Source: an uncultured Clostridia bacterium (GTDB taxonomy: Bacteria; Bacillota; Clostridia; TANB77; CAG-508). From it: a DNA stretch of 45,567 nucleotides. Position 1 is the stretch's first letter, and each line of letters opens with the position of its first letter. A model generated the notes under the pieces. The model had not been told where the DNA came from and did no database searches. It saw only the letters and a list, made by a program, of their open reading frames with translations. Location of the stretch: the NCBI GenBank assembly GCA_948919095.1, contig CAQYCU010000002.1, forward strand, positions 1 to 45,567. Direction: 5' to 3'. The position numbers and the translations under genes were made by a program. Below are positions 23,807-34,256 of this stretch, piece after piece.

Positions 23807-26800
23807 TTAGAATGTAACATATACTTTAAAATTTCCTCTTGAACTTAAATGAATTTCTTCAACTCTATTTCCGTCTAGTATAAGTGATGATTCTCCTGTT
23901 TGTCTGTATTGAATTTCGTATATAGCTTGCTCCCATTTTAAGGTTACATTAAAATTTTTCCAGTCTTCTGGTACACATGGATTTATTGTCATTTTTTTAT
24001 GATATATTTTAATTCCTAAAATATATTTTATTTGTGCTTCATAAAGCCAACTGCTAGAGCCCGTATACCATGTCCAACCTCCACGACCAGCTTGAGCACC
24101 TTCTGAATAAATATCTGCTGCTATAACATAAGGTTCGACTTTATATGACATTGTATCTTCTCTAGTTTTTGTGTGTTCTATAGGATTTATTTTCTTATAT
24201 ATATTCATTGCTTGTTCTTTTCGTTCTAGCATTATTTCAGCAATTAATGACCATATAGCTGCGTGTGTATATTGTCCACCATTTTCTCTCATACCTTTTC
24301 CATAGGCTGTTATATATCCTAAGTCCTCTTTTTCAAGTGCTGGATATAATAATCTAACTAAATTATTTTTTTCATCTACAAGGTATTTTTCGAGGCTATT
24401 CATTGCAATATATTTTTTGTCATTATCTGCTCCACCTGATATTACTGCAAAACTTTGTGATATATTGTCGATTTTGCATTCTTCATTTTCTATGCTGCCT
24501 ATTACTTTTCCATCATCGTTAAATGCTCTTCTAAACCATCTTCCATCCCAACCTTCTGTATTAAGTGCCTTTTTTAACTTACTTGCTGTTGATATAAATT
24601 CCTCTTTTAATTCCTCATAATTTATTTTATTTAGTTCTCCAATATTTGTTGGCCCTAGTTCTTGTCCAATTTCGTATTGAAAGCTTGGTTTAGAGTTATC
24701 AAATATTATACCTTCAAGTGCTAGTGACATTTCTTTACTTATATTAATTTTCTTAATATGACTTTTTTGATAATCAATTAATTCAATAAATCTGTTCAAT
24801 ATATTATATAAGAAAAATCCTAGCCATACGCTTTCACCTTTTCCTTTTGTTCCTATGTTATCCATTCCATCGTTCCAATCGTTGTTTTTTATCAAAGGTA
24901 ATCCATGTTCTCCAAAGTTGCAGGCAATCTTTATTGCTTTTAGACAGTGTTCAAATATGGTCCCCTCTTTTGAAGTTTTAGTATAAAAATCTACTCTATC
25001 TTTTTCATTTTCATTAAGTTCGTGGGCATCAATATAACTTGCTATTTCATCTAAAATATTATAATCTCCAGTAAAATCAATATATTCCTCTACTGCATAT
25101 ACTAAAAATAACATATCATCTGAGCATCTTGTTCTTATTCCCAATTGTGTGTCTTCATGCCACCAATGTTCAACGTCGCCCTCATAAAACTGATGTGCTG
25201 CGTTTAGTAATATTTGATTTCGTAATATTTCTGTATCTACCCATTTCATTCCTAAGGCATCTTGCAGTTGGTCCCTATATCCATATCCTCCGCTTGATTG
25301 ATAAAATCCTGTTTTGGCAATCATTCTTGATACTATTGATTGATAAACTAAATACCCATTTTGCATTGCATTAAATGATTTCATAGGAGTATTAGCTGTT
25401 ACTTTTTGTACTACTTGACTCCAATAATTTTTTGTTTCTTCAAATTCTGTTTGATATTTGTTTGTAAATTTAGTTCCTATGTTGACGCACTCCATTTCTG
25501 TTTTTTCAGCCCCAAGTACAAGTATTATATCCTTTGTTTCATTTGGATTTAGTGTTACTTGTATCTCATAATTTTCATTTATTGGTTCATTACTTGTTAC
25601 ATAACAATAGTAATTAGGATTTATGTTATTTTTTATAAATATTGTGTTTAGATTTTTTTTGTATTTTGTTGATATTATTGATTTTTCTTTTTTCTCTCCT
25701 AATAACCAGTCTATATTATATCTTATCTTTAATTTCTTTTTTTCTTTATTGTTATTTGTTAATCTTATTACACTAACCTTTGCATTATCATCTACTGGAA
25801 TAAAAATTGTAATATTTTGTTGTATGTCTTCTCCTAAACTAATAAATCGTGAATATCCAAATCCATAACATACATATTTTTCATTTTCTTGTTCAATTCC
25901 TTCTAATACTATTTCTTCTGGTGAATAGTCTTCATATGCATCATTTTCAAATTTCGTTATCCTATTAGTTCTGCTATTTATATACCATGTATATCCTCCC
26001 ATTTGATTTGTTACTACTGTTCCAAAGTTTTTGTTTGCCATTATATTTGCCCATGCAACAGGAGTTATATTTTCATTGTTTTCTTTTATCCAAAATTCAT
26101 TTAGCTCATTATTAAAAGTTCCTAGTTTGTTTTCAAAGTTTAAATCTTTATAGTCTGTTTCTATTTTTAGTTTGTCTATTTTCTTACGCCCTGTAAGGAT
26201 TGATTTTTTATTATTTTTTGTTTCATAATTTATTTTGTTTTTATTATAGCTATTTTCTTCTTCAGTTTTTATTGATTTATCGCTATTTTTTACAATTTCA
26301 TCATTAACTGTTTCTATACTATTTTGTATTTCTTTACTAAAGCTTACGATATGCGTATTTTGTAATTTATTTTTATATTCTTTATATAATTCATTTACTT
26401 GAATATCTAGTGCACCATTATGTGTATTAATAACTAAGTTTGCTCTTTTTTCAATTACCTCTATTTCCTTTTTTTCAAGATTATTTAATATAAAAATTCC
26501 TCCTCTTTGGTTAATATATCTACTCATCTTTTGGTCAATATATAAATTGCTATTTTCTATACTTGCTAATATAACTAATTCTAATTTTACTTTTTTGTTT
26601 TGCATATATTCATATGCCTTTAATATGTCTTTTATAATATAATAATCATTTCTTTCTTTTATTTTTACTGCTAATATTGGAAAATCTCCTGATATTCCAT
26701 ATTTCCATAACTTTTTATCTTCAAGATTATCCTCTATATCTAATTGCTTTTGTGCTGGATATAATAGCATTTCTATTATATTTTGATATGTTGATATATT

Positions 26801-29800
26801 CTTTTCTTTTATTTCCATATATCTAATCTGTGCTTCATTTTGAGATTTTGAAAGTTCGTATACCCTATCTAGATTTTCAATATTCATGTATTCTTCAATA
26901 TTAACTTTTGCTTGTTCTTCATTATATCCTGCACTTGTAATTAAATATAAACTCTTTTCATTATTTTTTTTAATTTCTATTATTTTTCTCATTGCAACTA
27001 TAGGATTTATTGTAGTATCAATACTATTTGAGAGTGGTAATGACTCTTCTATTGTGTCTGGCAATAGAATTTTACTATTGGAGTTATTATTTTCTTTCTC
27101 TAAATTATGTTTTTTAATATTAGAAATTTCTCTTATTCTTTTTCTTGAGATAAAGTTTTCCTTGTTTATTTCAAATTCTAAATTTGAATTTGCCTCTTTT
27201 TCAAATAGTGTCTTTGCAATACATATTATTTTTTCACTTTCATTTCTTCTTTTTCTAGTTATAATTAATTTTCCATCTTCGTATAGATATGATAAAAACA
27301 TTTTGTTAAATGTCTTGTGAGCATTATGCTGTTCAATTGTTGATAAAACTATGTCTTCGTAGGTTGTTACTTCAAACTTTATATTTTGTATACCTTTGTT
27401 AAATATTTTTATTTGTTTTATTTCAACTTCACAATCTGGCGCTAAACATGTATCTATTATAATCTTTATATTTCCATCTTCTATTATAAATTTATTTGAA
27501 TATGGAGTGAATTCAATTTGTACTTTTATGTCATTCGTTGTAGAGTTTTTCTGCTTTTTTAAATTTTGAACTAATATATTCTGAATGTCGTATATTTTAT
27601 TATTATTTAAGTTTTTAATATATATATTAACTCCTTCATTTATTACTATATCATCTATTTTAGTATATCCTTTTCCGTCTTCCTTTTGCATATTTGTTAA
27701 TTCATTTGTTGATATAATATTTAGTCCATTTTGTTTTGGAGGAATAACTTCAACCCCTTCGTATCGTATCTTTTCGACCTTGTCTTTGTTTTCTTTAGTT
27801 ATTACAACATTTTCTGGCATGTTTTCCTCTAATAAAATTTTTACACCTTTTATCTGAGGGTTTCTCATAAATCTTTTTTGAAATATGTTATCATTTAAAA
27901 CATTGTTTATTGCAGTTAAAATCATTCCTTGATGATGTGCCATATATGTTTTTACAACTATTTTTTTTGGTTTATAGTCAATAGCATCATAAAATCCATA
28001 TTTTCCTGTTGCTCCATCTTTTTCTAGTCTTTTTAAATTATAAATTGCATCTTTTGGAGTTATTGTTAATGCAAGCGCAGTTGAATATGGACTTACTACA
28101 GCATCTTCTGAAAGCCCTCTTTTTAGTCCTAACCATGGTATACCAAAAGTTTTATATTGATAATTTCCATAAAAATCTTTTAGACTATATGCAGACTCTG
28201 ACATTCCCCATGGAATATTTAATTTTTTTGCATATTCTTTATCACTCATTACTAATAACTTACAAGATTCATCAATTAGAGTTGATTGATATGTTGGTAT
28301 ATTGATATTTGGCATTAGATATTCAAATGCTGTTCCTCCCCATGATAGTAAGCCTTTATGTTCTCGTAAACTTGTTAATGTTCTTCCTAAATTGTTCCAG
28401 TGTTTTGCTTCTACGTCTTTTTTAGCAATTGCAATTAAACTTGTTTGTCTTGCTTCAGAAGCAAGTAAATCATAGTAAGAATCATATAATTTGTTTTGTT
28501 CACAGTTAAATCCTATTGAGAAAAGCCCTGCTTTATAGTCATATAGTTTGCTAAAGTCTGTTTCTTCAATTATGTTGTCAATATTTGTAATTAATTGTTC
28601 TATATCTTTAGTTTTTGTCTGTTCTTCTAAAAACTCTCTTACTGTATATAAATATCCTATAAAGTTTCCGCTGTCTACTGATGATATATCATATGGAATT
28701 ATTGGCTCTAGTGTCTTTATATTGTACCAGTTATATAAATGTCCATTCCATTTTGGAAGCTTTAAGATTGTGTCTATCATATTACTTAATAATCTTATTG
28801 TATTAATTTTATTTTCGAATTTTAAATCATAGCTTGCAATTGTTGACATCATTGCTAGTCCTATGTTGGTTGGTGATGTACGAGGTGCATATTTTTCTTT
28901 CCTGTCTTCTTGATAATTATCTGCTGGCAAGTAATTTATCATGCACTCTTTGAAATAGTTCCATGTCTTTTTTGCTATTATAGTTAAATATTCTCTTTCA
29001 TCTTTTTCTAGATTTATTTTTCTTTTTTGAGTTTTACCTAAATCCCACATTAAATAAACTGCTAAAGCCCAACTTATCGTAAGGATTATAGTTATTGTAT
29101 TAATTATATTCTCCTCTATTGTAATGTTGTCACTAATGTTCAATAAAACTATTAGCAATAATATTATTGCAGTTATAATTTGCGTTCTCATTGATTTTAT
29201 ATAGCTTACTATATTATTATTCGTATTGTTTTCTGCTTCATTTGCCGTTGTCCATTCTAATAAAAAGTTGTGTGAAATTTTCATTCTATATAGTGCTTTT
29301 ATTACTGCTCCTAGTTCTAAAAATGCTATGTCTGGTAGCGTTACAAGGTCTACGAAAAATTTATATATTGAATGACTCCATTTAGAAAAGTTTGATACAA
29401 ATAGTTTGTGTTTTATTGTTCCATTCTTTTGATGTATGAAATTATCAAATAGTCTTATAATCATCGGGGTTGCTAGTAATATTAATGGAATAAACAAGTT
29501 GAAAATATTTTTTTGAAATAGCATTCCCATTATAAGTGTTATAAATATAAATGCTTCATTTAGATTTCTTGAAATATTGTCTAATATTTTATATTTTGAC
29601 AAATCATTTAATTCTGACTTAATCCATTTTAATATTTGTGTATCTCCACGTATCCATCTATGTTTTCTTTTCTTATATGATAAATAATTTGATGGAAAGT
29701 TATCTATTAGTGTTATATCACTTGCTAGTCCACATTTTAAATAGCTTCCTTCAATTAAGTCATGACTTAATACTGTATTCTCTGGAATCTCATCTTTTAA

Positions 29801-31825
29801 AATTTTATAAAAGACATCTAAATCGTAAATGCCCTTCCCCGTAAATATTCCTTCATTAAAGTTATCTTGATATACATCTGATATAGAGTTAGTATATAAG
29901 TCAATTCCTCCATTCCCTGCATATAATCTACTAAAGATTGTTTGCCTTCCACTATTCAAATCTAATCCAATTCTAGGTGATATTATTCCATAGCCTTTTG
30001 TTACAATGTTTTTTATGTTGTCTATTTCTGGTTTATTTAATATATGCATCATTGCGCCAACTAATTTGAATGCCGAATTTAATATTAAGTTTGTGTCTTC
30101 ATCTATTGTTATTATATATTTTATTTTTAAGTTTTTCCTGCAAGTATTTACTTTAAATTCTGATTTACCTGTTTTTAAAAATTCGTTGAACTGAGAGATC
30201 ATTCCTCTCTTACGCTCCCAGCCCATATAGCATCTTTCTGTGTTGCACCATTGTCTTTTTCTGTATGCAAAAAAGAATATTTCTCCATACTTTTTGTTTA
30301 ATATTTTTATCTGCCTTTTTCCTTCATTTTCTATTTCTTTATCTGTTTCAACGATTTCGTTTTTTTCACTTGTGCAATCTCCTAATAGTGTAAAGTATAG
30401 GTTTTTAGATTTATTTGCTAAATAATATACTTCCATTTTATCTATTATGCTTTTAACATCTTCTTGTTTTTTTAGAATACTTGGAATTATACACATTGTT
30501 GTACATTCTTTAGGTATTTCATGTATTTCCATTTTGGGAATTGTTTTTACTTGTACTTTTTTACTTAGTATATATTGTATAATCTGTGTTACAAAATTTT
30601 GTATTGGTATAAATAGCAACAATGCAAGATAGTTCATTTTTAAAGATAAAAATAGTGTTATTATTATAGTTGTTAAATATATTGCTCCAATATATATTTT
30701 CGATTTTTCTTTATTGGTCTTTATTTTTACTTGCTTTCGTTCTAGAATCGTTAATAATTCATTTATTCCATCATCTATTAGATAATATCCTACATGAGAC
30801 TTTTTTTGTTCTACTGTCGAATTTTTAGATAATTTTAATACTTGTTCTGCTATAAATATTTCTGATATTTTAGTTTTTTTAGATAACTCTTGTATCTTTT
30901 GTCGATAATAGTCTTTTGTTATGTGGTCCATCTCTCCATACACATTTGCAGGATCTTGTTTAAGTATTTTTTCAACAATATTTATTTTATTAAATACTGT
31001 TGTTGCATCTAGTCTTCCTATTGTTTTTAAGCTTGTTATGCTGTTCTTCATTGATAGGCTTTTTACTGCTATATCAAAGTGTTCTCTATTTATTGCGTCT
31101 GTAACTGTTAATCCCATTTTTTTTACTTGTTCTTCAAATATTTGTAAATAAGGAGTTGCTATCTTTCCATACTTTTTTAGTTTATATGACATATATTCTA
31201 TAAATGGATATGTTCCTTCTACTTTTAGCTTTATCTCTTTAGTTGGTTTATTTTCTATTAGTCTTTCTACAATATTCTCGACTTTATATTTTTGCATTTG
31301 TGATATAAATACTTTTTCAGAGATATGTCTTATTTTTTCGATTATACATATCTCTAAGAATAGTCCTATATTATATATTTCTTCCATTTGAAGTTCTTTT
31401 TGTGTCTGGTAACTTTCTAAATATTCTATTAAATCTTCTTGATTTATTTTCCCATCTGTATTTGATATTATTTCATTCGCCAACATATATATTCTCGCAA
31501 ATCCTTCATTTCGTAAGCCTGGGAGTTTCATGTATTTATTTAATGTTAAGTTTTTTGATATTATTTTAGATGCTTTTTCAATTATATAATAATTATCTAA
31601 TATCCATTCTCCTGCAGAATGAATTTGTATACCTATTTTTACATGCTCATTTAATAAAGTATATACCAATGATATATACTCACAGTTTTCTTTCACTCTT
31701 GGAATTGGATATGTGTTTTTTTCTGGAAAATTAGTTACTACATTGTCTGATGCAAATTTTGCTAAATGTTCTTTTAATTCACTCTTATTAAGTACATTTT
31801 CCTTTATGTTTAATATTTTTGACAT
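23807..31825 (-). CDS. Giant cyclic-beta-glucan-synthase-like protein: GT84, glycoamylase-like and GH94 domains (2,672 aa)
   Basis: The domain order is that of NdvB/ChvB cyclic beta-1,2-glucan synthases. A helical N-terminus is followed by membrane helices (about 378-415) and a GT84 glycosyltransferase (about 430-740) with the metal-binding TIDEDTNL near 575 and RKHRWIRGD near 723. More membrane helices lie at about 750-795 and 880-930. Next is a glycoamylase-like domain (about 960-1320, TSPTNIGLAMMS, then YMAHHQGM). The C-terminal third is GH94 phosphorylase-like, with GGYGYRDQLQDALGMKW near 2183 and NDWNDGMD, holding the expected acid Asp, near 2315. A Lys/Asn-rich linker sits near 1880-1950. 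The length is close to proteobacterial synthases. The ribosome site (AGTGGGA) is weak. Product and linkage in a Gram-positive are not known. Confidence 0.88.
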   Translation of the reverse strand: MSKILNIKENVLNKSELKEHLAKFASDNVVTNFPEKNTYPIPRVKENCEYISLVYTLLNEHVKIGIQIHSAGEWILDNYYIIEKASKIISKNLTLNKYMKLPGLRNEGFARIYMLANEIISNTDGKINQEDLIEYLESYQTQKELQMEEIYNIGLFLEICIIEKIRHISEKVFISQMQKYKVENIVERLIENKPTKEIKLKVEGTYPFIEYMSYKLKKYGKIATPYLQIFEEQVKKMGLTVTDAINREHFDIAVKSLSMKNSITSLKTIGRLDATTVFNKINIVEKILKQDPANVYGEMDHITKDYYRQKIQELSKKTKISEIFIAEQVLKLSKNSTVEQKKSHVGYYLIDDGINELLTILERKQVKIKTNKEKSKIYIGAIYLTTIIITLFLSLKMNYLALLLFIPIQNFVTQIIQYILSKKVQVKTIPKMEIHEIPKECTTMCIIPSILKKQEDVKSIIDKMEVYYLANKSKNLYFTLLGDCTSEKNEIVETDKEIENEGKRQIKILNKKYGEIFFFAYRKRQWCNTERCYMGWERKRGMISQFNEFLKTGKSEFKVNTCRKNLKIKYIITIDEDTNLILNSAFKLVGAMMHILNKPEIDNIKNIVTKGYGIISPRIGLDLNSGRQTIFSRLYAGNGGIDLYTNSISDVYQDNFNEGIFTGKGIYDLDVFYKILKDEIPENTVLSHDLIEGSYLKCGLASDITLIDNFPSNYLSYKKRKHRWIRGDTQILKWIKSELNDLSKYKILDNISRNLNEAFIFITLIMGMLFQKNIFNLFIPLILLATPMIIRLFDNFIHQKNGTIKHKLFVSNFSKWSHSIYKFFVDLVTLPDIAFLELGAVIKALYRMKISHNFLLEWTTANEAENNTNNNIVSYIKSMRTQIITAIILLLIVLLNISDNITIEENIINTITIILTISWALAVYLMWDLGKTQKRKINLEKDEREYLTIIAKKTWNYFKECMINYLPADNYQEDRKEKYAPRTSPTNIGLAMMSTIASYDLKFENKINTIRLLSNMIDTILKLPKWNGHLYNWYNIKTLEPIIPYDISSVDSGNFIGYLYTVREFLEEQTKTKDIEQLITNIDNIIEETDFSKLYDYKAGLFSIGFNCEQNKLYDSYYDLLASEARQTSLIAIAKKDVEAKHWNNLGRTLTSLREHKGLLSWGGTAFEYLMPNINIPTYQSTLIDESCKLLVMSDKEYAKKLNIPWGMSESAYSLKDFYGNYQYKTFGIPWLGLKRGLSEDAVVSPYSTALALTITPKDAIYNLKRLEKDGATGKYGFYDAIDYKPKKIVVKTYMAHHQGMILTAINNVLNDNIFQKRFMRNPQIKGVKILLEENMPENVVITKENKDKVEKIRYEGVEVIPPKQNGLNIISTNELTNMQKEDGKGYTKIDDIVINEGVNIYIKNLNNNKIYDIQNILVQNLKKQKNSTTNDIKVQIEFTPYSNKFIIEDGNIKIIIDTCLAPDCEVEIKQIKIFNKGIQNIKFEVTTYEDIVLSTIEQHNAHKTFNKMFLSYLYEDGKLIITRKRRNESEKIICIAKTLFEKEANSNLEFEINKENFISRKRIREISNIKKHNLEKENNNSNSKILLPDTIEESLPLSNSIDTTINPIVAMRKIIEIKKNNEKSLYLITSAGYNEEQAKVNIEEYMNIENLDRVYELSKSQNEAQIRYMEIKEKNISTYQNIIEMLLYPAQKQLDIEDNLEDKKLWKYGISGDFPILAVKIKERNDYYIIKDILKAYEYMQNKKVKLELVILASIENSNLYIDQKMSRYINQRGGIFILNNLEKKEIEVIEKRANLVINTHNGALDIQVNELYKEYKNKLQNTHIVSFSKEIQNSIETVNDEIVKNSDKSIKTEEENSYNKNKINYETKNNKKSILTGRKKIDKLKIETDYKDLNFENKLGTFNNELNEFWIKENNENITPVAWANIMANKNFGTVVTNQMGGYTWYINSRTNRITKFENDAYEDYSPEEIVLEGIEQENEKYVCYGFGYSRFISLGEDIQQNITIFIPVDDNAKVSVIRLTNNNKEKKKLKIRYNIDWLLGEKKEKSIISTKYKKNLNTIFIKNNINPNYYCYVTSNEPINENYEIQVTLNPNETKDIILVLGAEKTEMECVNIGTKFTNKYQTEFEETKNYWSQVVQKVTANTPMKSFNAMQNGYLVYQSIVSRMIAKTGFYQSSGGYGYRDQLQDALGMKWVDTEILRNQILLNAAHQFYEGDVEHWWHEDTQLGIRTRCSDDMLFLVYAVEEYIDFTGDYNILDEIASYIDAHELNENEKDRVDFYTKTSKEGTIFEHCLKAIKIACNFGEHGLPLIKNNDWNDGMDNIGTKGKGESVWLGFFLYNILNRFIELIDYQKSHIKKINISKEMSLALEGIIFDNSKPSFQYEIGQELGPTNIGELNKINYEELKEEFISTASKLKKALNTEGWDGRWFRRAFNDDGKVIGSIENEECKIDNISQSFAVISGGADNDKKYIAMNSLEKYLVDEKNNLVRLLYPALEKEDLGYITAYGKGMRENGGQYTHAAIWSLIAEIMLERKEQAMNIYKKINPIEHTKTREDTMSYKVEPYVIAADIYSEGAQAGRGGWTWYTGSSSWLYEAQIKYILGIKIYHKKMTINPCVPEDWKNFNVTLKWEQAIYEIQYRQTGESSLILDGNRVEEIHLSSRGNFKVYVTF

Positions 31826-31924
31826 AAAAATCCCACTTTCTTATTATTTTCTCTGTACATTATTTGCTTATTTTAATGACGTGTTTTTCACATATTGTCT
31901 CCAAAGTGTGGAAATTTATTCAAA

Positions 31925-31980
31925 AAAAGATACATAAAACTAGAATAAATGTTTAAATCATTCAGTTTTATGTATCTTTT
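31925..31980 (-). terminator. Terminator of the SPFH-associated operon
   Basis: The arms 31925-31941 and 31964-31980 are perfectly complementary over 17 bp (right arm AGTTTTATGTATCTTTT). It lies two bases after the stop at 31982. Confidence 0.8.
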
Positions 31981-31981
31981 A

Positions 31982-32728
31982 TTACATATTATTGTTGTTA
32001 TTAGTATTTGGATTATAATTATTTACATTATTATTTACATTTGGATTATAATTATTTTGTACTGTATTGTAGTTGTTCTGATTGTATTTTATATTACCAT
32101 TTTGATTGGCACCGTAGCTTATACTGGTATTATTTGTTCCATTATTATGATTTTGAGATATATTATTATTTATTTGATTGTTTTGATTTACATTATAATT
32201 AGTATTTGTGTTTTGAAAGTCATTATAGGTTTGATTTTGGTTCCTAATATCTTTTGTTGGTATTACAGGCTTTCCTTTATTTATAATAAGATATATTATA
32301 ATGCATATTACACAAAACCATAAAGTATAAAATCCTGTGCTAAACATTGCAAATCCCACATTTGCATGTATTGTTAAATATAGTACAACTGCTAATGCTA
32401 TAATTGCTGGGGCCATTGCATATTGGTATTTTAGCTCTGAAATTTTTCTCCAAATTGGAACATTTAATATTGATGGAATGTATTTTTCAACATAATCTTT
32501 AAATAAAAATATTGCATTTGCAATTAATAATATTAATATTATTTTTCCTTCCCAATATCGCCATAGGGATAATTTTATTGATACCCCTAATATCGAATAT
32601 GTTTTTATGTAAGGTAGTATTGTTCCTAAAAACATTGCCATAAGTCCTATTCCTGCAAGTAATCTTGTGTGTTTTAATTTATCAACTATTGTGTTAACAG
32701 TGTTGTTATCCACTATTTTATTATCCAT
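31982..32728 (-). CDS. Membrane protein with Asn-rich tail (248 aa)
   Basis: Four membrane helices are visible (about 22-42, 60-80, 105-125 and 130-150; for instance LLAGIGLMAMFLGTILPYI and GFYTLWFCVICIIIYLII). After KGKPVIPTKD the last 90 residues are almost only Asn, Gln, Tyr and Thr. The first 150 residues resemble small DUF-type envelope proteins; I do not recognise a named family. The ATG at 32728 follows GGGAGAG and lies 10 bases after the zinc-ribbon gene, so they are co-transcribed. A partner role for the zinc-ribbon and SPFH proteins is inferred from position. Confidence 0.75.
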   Translation of the reverse strand: MDNKIVDNNTVNTIVDKLKHTRLLAGIGLMAMFLGTILPYIKTYSILGVSIKLSLWRYWEGKIILILLIANAIFLFKDYVEKYIPSILNVPIWRKISELKYQYAMAPAIIALAVVLYLTIHANVGFAMFSTGFYTLWFCVICIIIYLIINKGKPVIPTKDIRNQNQTYNDFQNTNTNYNVNQNNQINNNISQNHNNGTNNTSISYGANQNGNIKYNQNNYNTVQNNYNPNVNNNVNNYNPNTNNNNNM

Positions 32729-32738
32729 TTTTCTCTCC

Positions 32739-34175
32739 CTAATTTTTAATCTTGCTATTTTTTCTAATCATACTAATTATTTTATTTCCCATATTTTGCC
32801 CATTAACTTTATCATTATTACATCCTCTTATCCTCGAGTTTGATAATCCCTTTTCTCTTTTTATAAAATTATCTACTTTTTTTAAATTGTACATTGTGGA
32901 TTTTGTCTCTATTTCATGATGGTGTCTTGCATTATCATTACGATATCTGCTATGCATTATAAAATAGTAAATTACTCCCCAAAATAAGAATAACCAGCTA
33001 ATCTTCTCTATATCGATAAGTGTCATTACTATTAATCCTAAAATTTCTACTAATATCGACATTATTATTAATTTTGGCATATGTATAGGTATACTCCCCA
33101 TTGTTTCTTTTGTTCTTGCATTTACTGCTACATAATGCAATACTGATTTATCTCCTTTTTTTTGTTGGTAACTATATATCCATACTGGTAAGTATGCTGC
33201 TTTCCACTGCTTTCCTCTTAATGCAAGTTTCTCACTTTCCCAATATACTCCTCTGTCATAATGTTTTAAAGTTTTATTTGCCGTAAATCTTGATACGTCT
33301 TTTATCTGTTCATCAACTAGTGGTCGTAACTGTTCAATGTTAGTATCACGCTTTTCTGACGTATATCCTTTTAAGTAGTTTGCATTCCATCTTACACTAT
33401 TTTCTATATCAAATGGCATTATAGAATTAATAATATTATTTGTTTTATCTTTTGCTTTTTGGTCTAATTTGTCTGAATTGGATTCTACTGTTAATCCTTC
33501 AATCGTTATGTCAAAGTCTCTTGCAACTTGATAAAGGTCAGCATCATAGCGTGTTTCCCTATGGTCTTTGCTTCCTACTGTGTATGTTCTTATTAAATGT
33601 TCTCCTTTTCCTATATAGTTTGAATGTGCATTAGCATCAACAATCATATATGGAAAATATACTCCCATTATATTGTTCACAGTAAATTCTTGTCGAAATT
33701 TGGGATGTGCAAAAAACTTTCTTTTTCCTACAAATTCTCCTATTAATTTTTTTGCTTCTTCTCTTGTTAGCTTAAATGGTAAAACTACGTCTGGTATGCT
33801 TCCGTTTGGAATTTGCTGGTTTATCGATAATGTGTTTCTACACCAATGGCATCTTGCTTGTGTAGCTTCTTCTGTATCTATTACAACTTCTGCTCCACAA
33901 CTTTCACATTTTAATGTTATTACATTTTGAGTATCATTTCTGATATCTTGTGTTCCTGAGCCTATAATTTCTCCTTGAAGTTTAGTTAGGTCTGTAACCA
34001 TTCCCTCTAATTGTTCTTCATTATATTCATATCTGCAATAATTACATCTTAATTGCCCCGTTTTTGTATTTAGTGAAATATCTGTTGCTCCACATTTAGG
34101 ACATTTATTTTGTCCGTCTTTTGTATTTAAGTCTGTTTGAACTATTATGGGTGCTTGTCCATCAGTTCCTTGCAT
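32739..34175 (-). CDS. Zinc-ribbon membrane protein, YdjG-like (478 aa)
   Basis: Two zinc ribbons open the protein: NKCPKCGATDISLN with LRCNYCRYEY (about 24-48), and LKCESCGAEVVID with ARCHWCRNTL (about 88-118). A soluble region follows (PFKLTREEAKKLIGEFVGKR, VYFPYMIVDANAHSNY), then two membrane helices (about 375-410) and a Lys/Arg-rich tail. Proteins of this build are often mis-named TFIIB- or PriA-like; the closest studied relative is Bacillus YdjG, which with YdjH and YdjI anchors PspA and responds to membrane stress. Its neighbours here are SPFH and TPM proteins, supporting that reading. The start follows AAAGGATAAAATT. Confidence 0.8.
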   Translation of the reverse strand: MQGTDGQAPIIVQTDLNTKDGQNKCPKCGATDISLNTKTGQLRCNYCRYEYNEEQLEGMVTDLTKLQGEIIGSGTQDIRNDTQNVITLKCESCGAEVVIDTEEATQARCHWCRNTLSINQQIPNGSIPDVVLPFKLTREEAKKLIGEFVGKRKFFAHPKFRQEFTVNNIMGVYFPYMIVDANAHSNYIGKGEHLIRTYTVGSKDHRETRYDADLYQVARDFDITIEGLTVESNSDKLDQKAKDKTNNIINSIMPFDIENSVRWNANYLKGYTSEKRDTNIEQLRPLVDEQIKDVSRFTANKTLKHYDRGVYWESEKLALRGKQWKAAYLPVWIYSYQQKKGDKSVLHYVAVNARTKETMGSIPIHMPKLIIMSILVEILGLIVMTLIDIEKISWLFLFWGVIYYFIMHSRYRNDNARHHHEIETKSTMYNLKKVDNFIKREKGLSNSRIRGCNNDKVNGQNMGNKIISMIRKNSKIKN

Positions 34176-34196
34176 AATTTTATCCTTTCGTACAGC

Positions 34197-34234
34197 ACAA
34201 ATCGTTGTTATTTATGCTACTAACAACGATTTGT
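34197..34234 (-). terminator. Terminator-like hairpin between SPFH and zinc-ribbon genes
   Basis: ACAAATCGTTGTTA (34197-34210) pairs perfectly with TAACAACGATTTGT (34221-34234), a 14-bp stem with a 10-base loop. It separates two genes that otherwise look like one operon. Confidence 0.65.
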
Positions 34235-34256
34235 ATGTTTTAGTTGTTTATTTTAG

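Noticed and set aside
31949..32323. Plus-strand Ile/Tyr-rich frame that looks like a membrane protein
   Set aside because: It is the complement of the Asn-rich tail and last helix of the minus-strand membrane protein.
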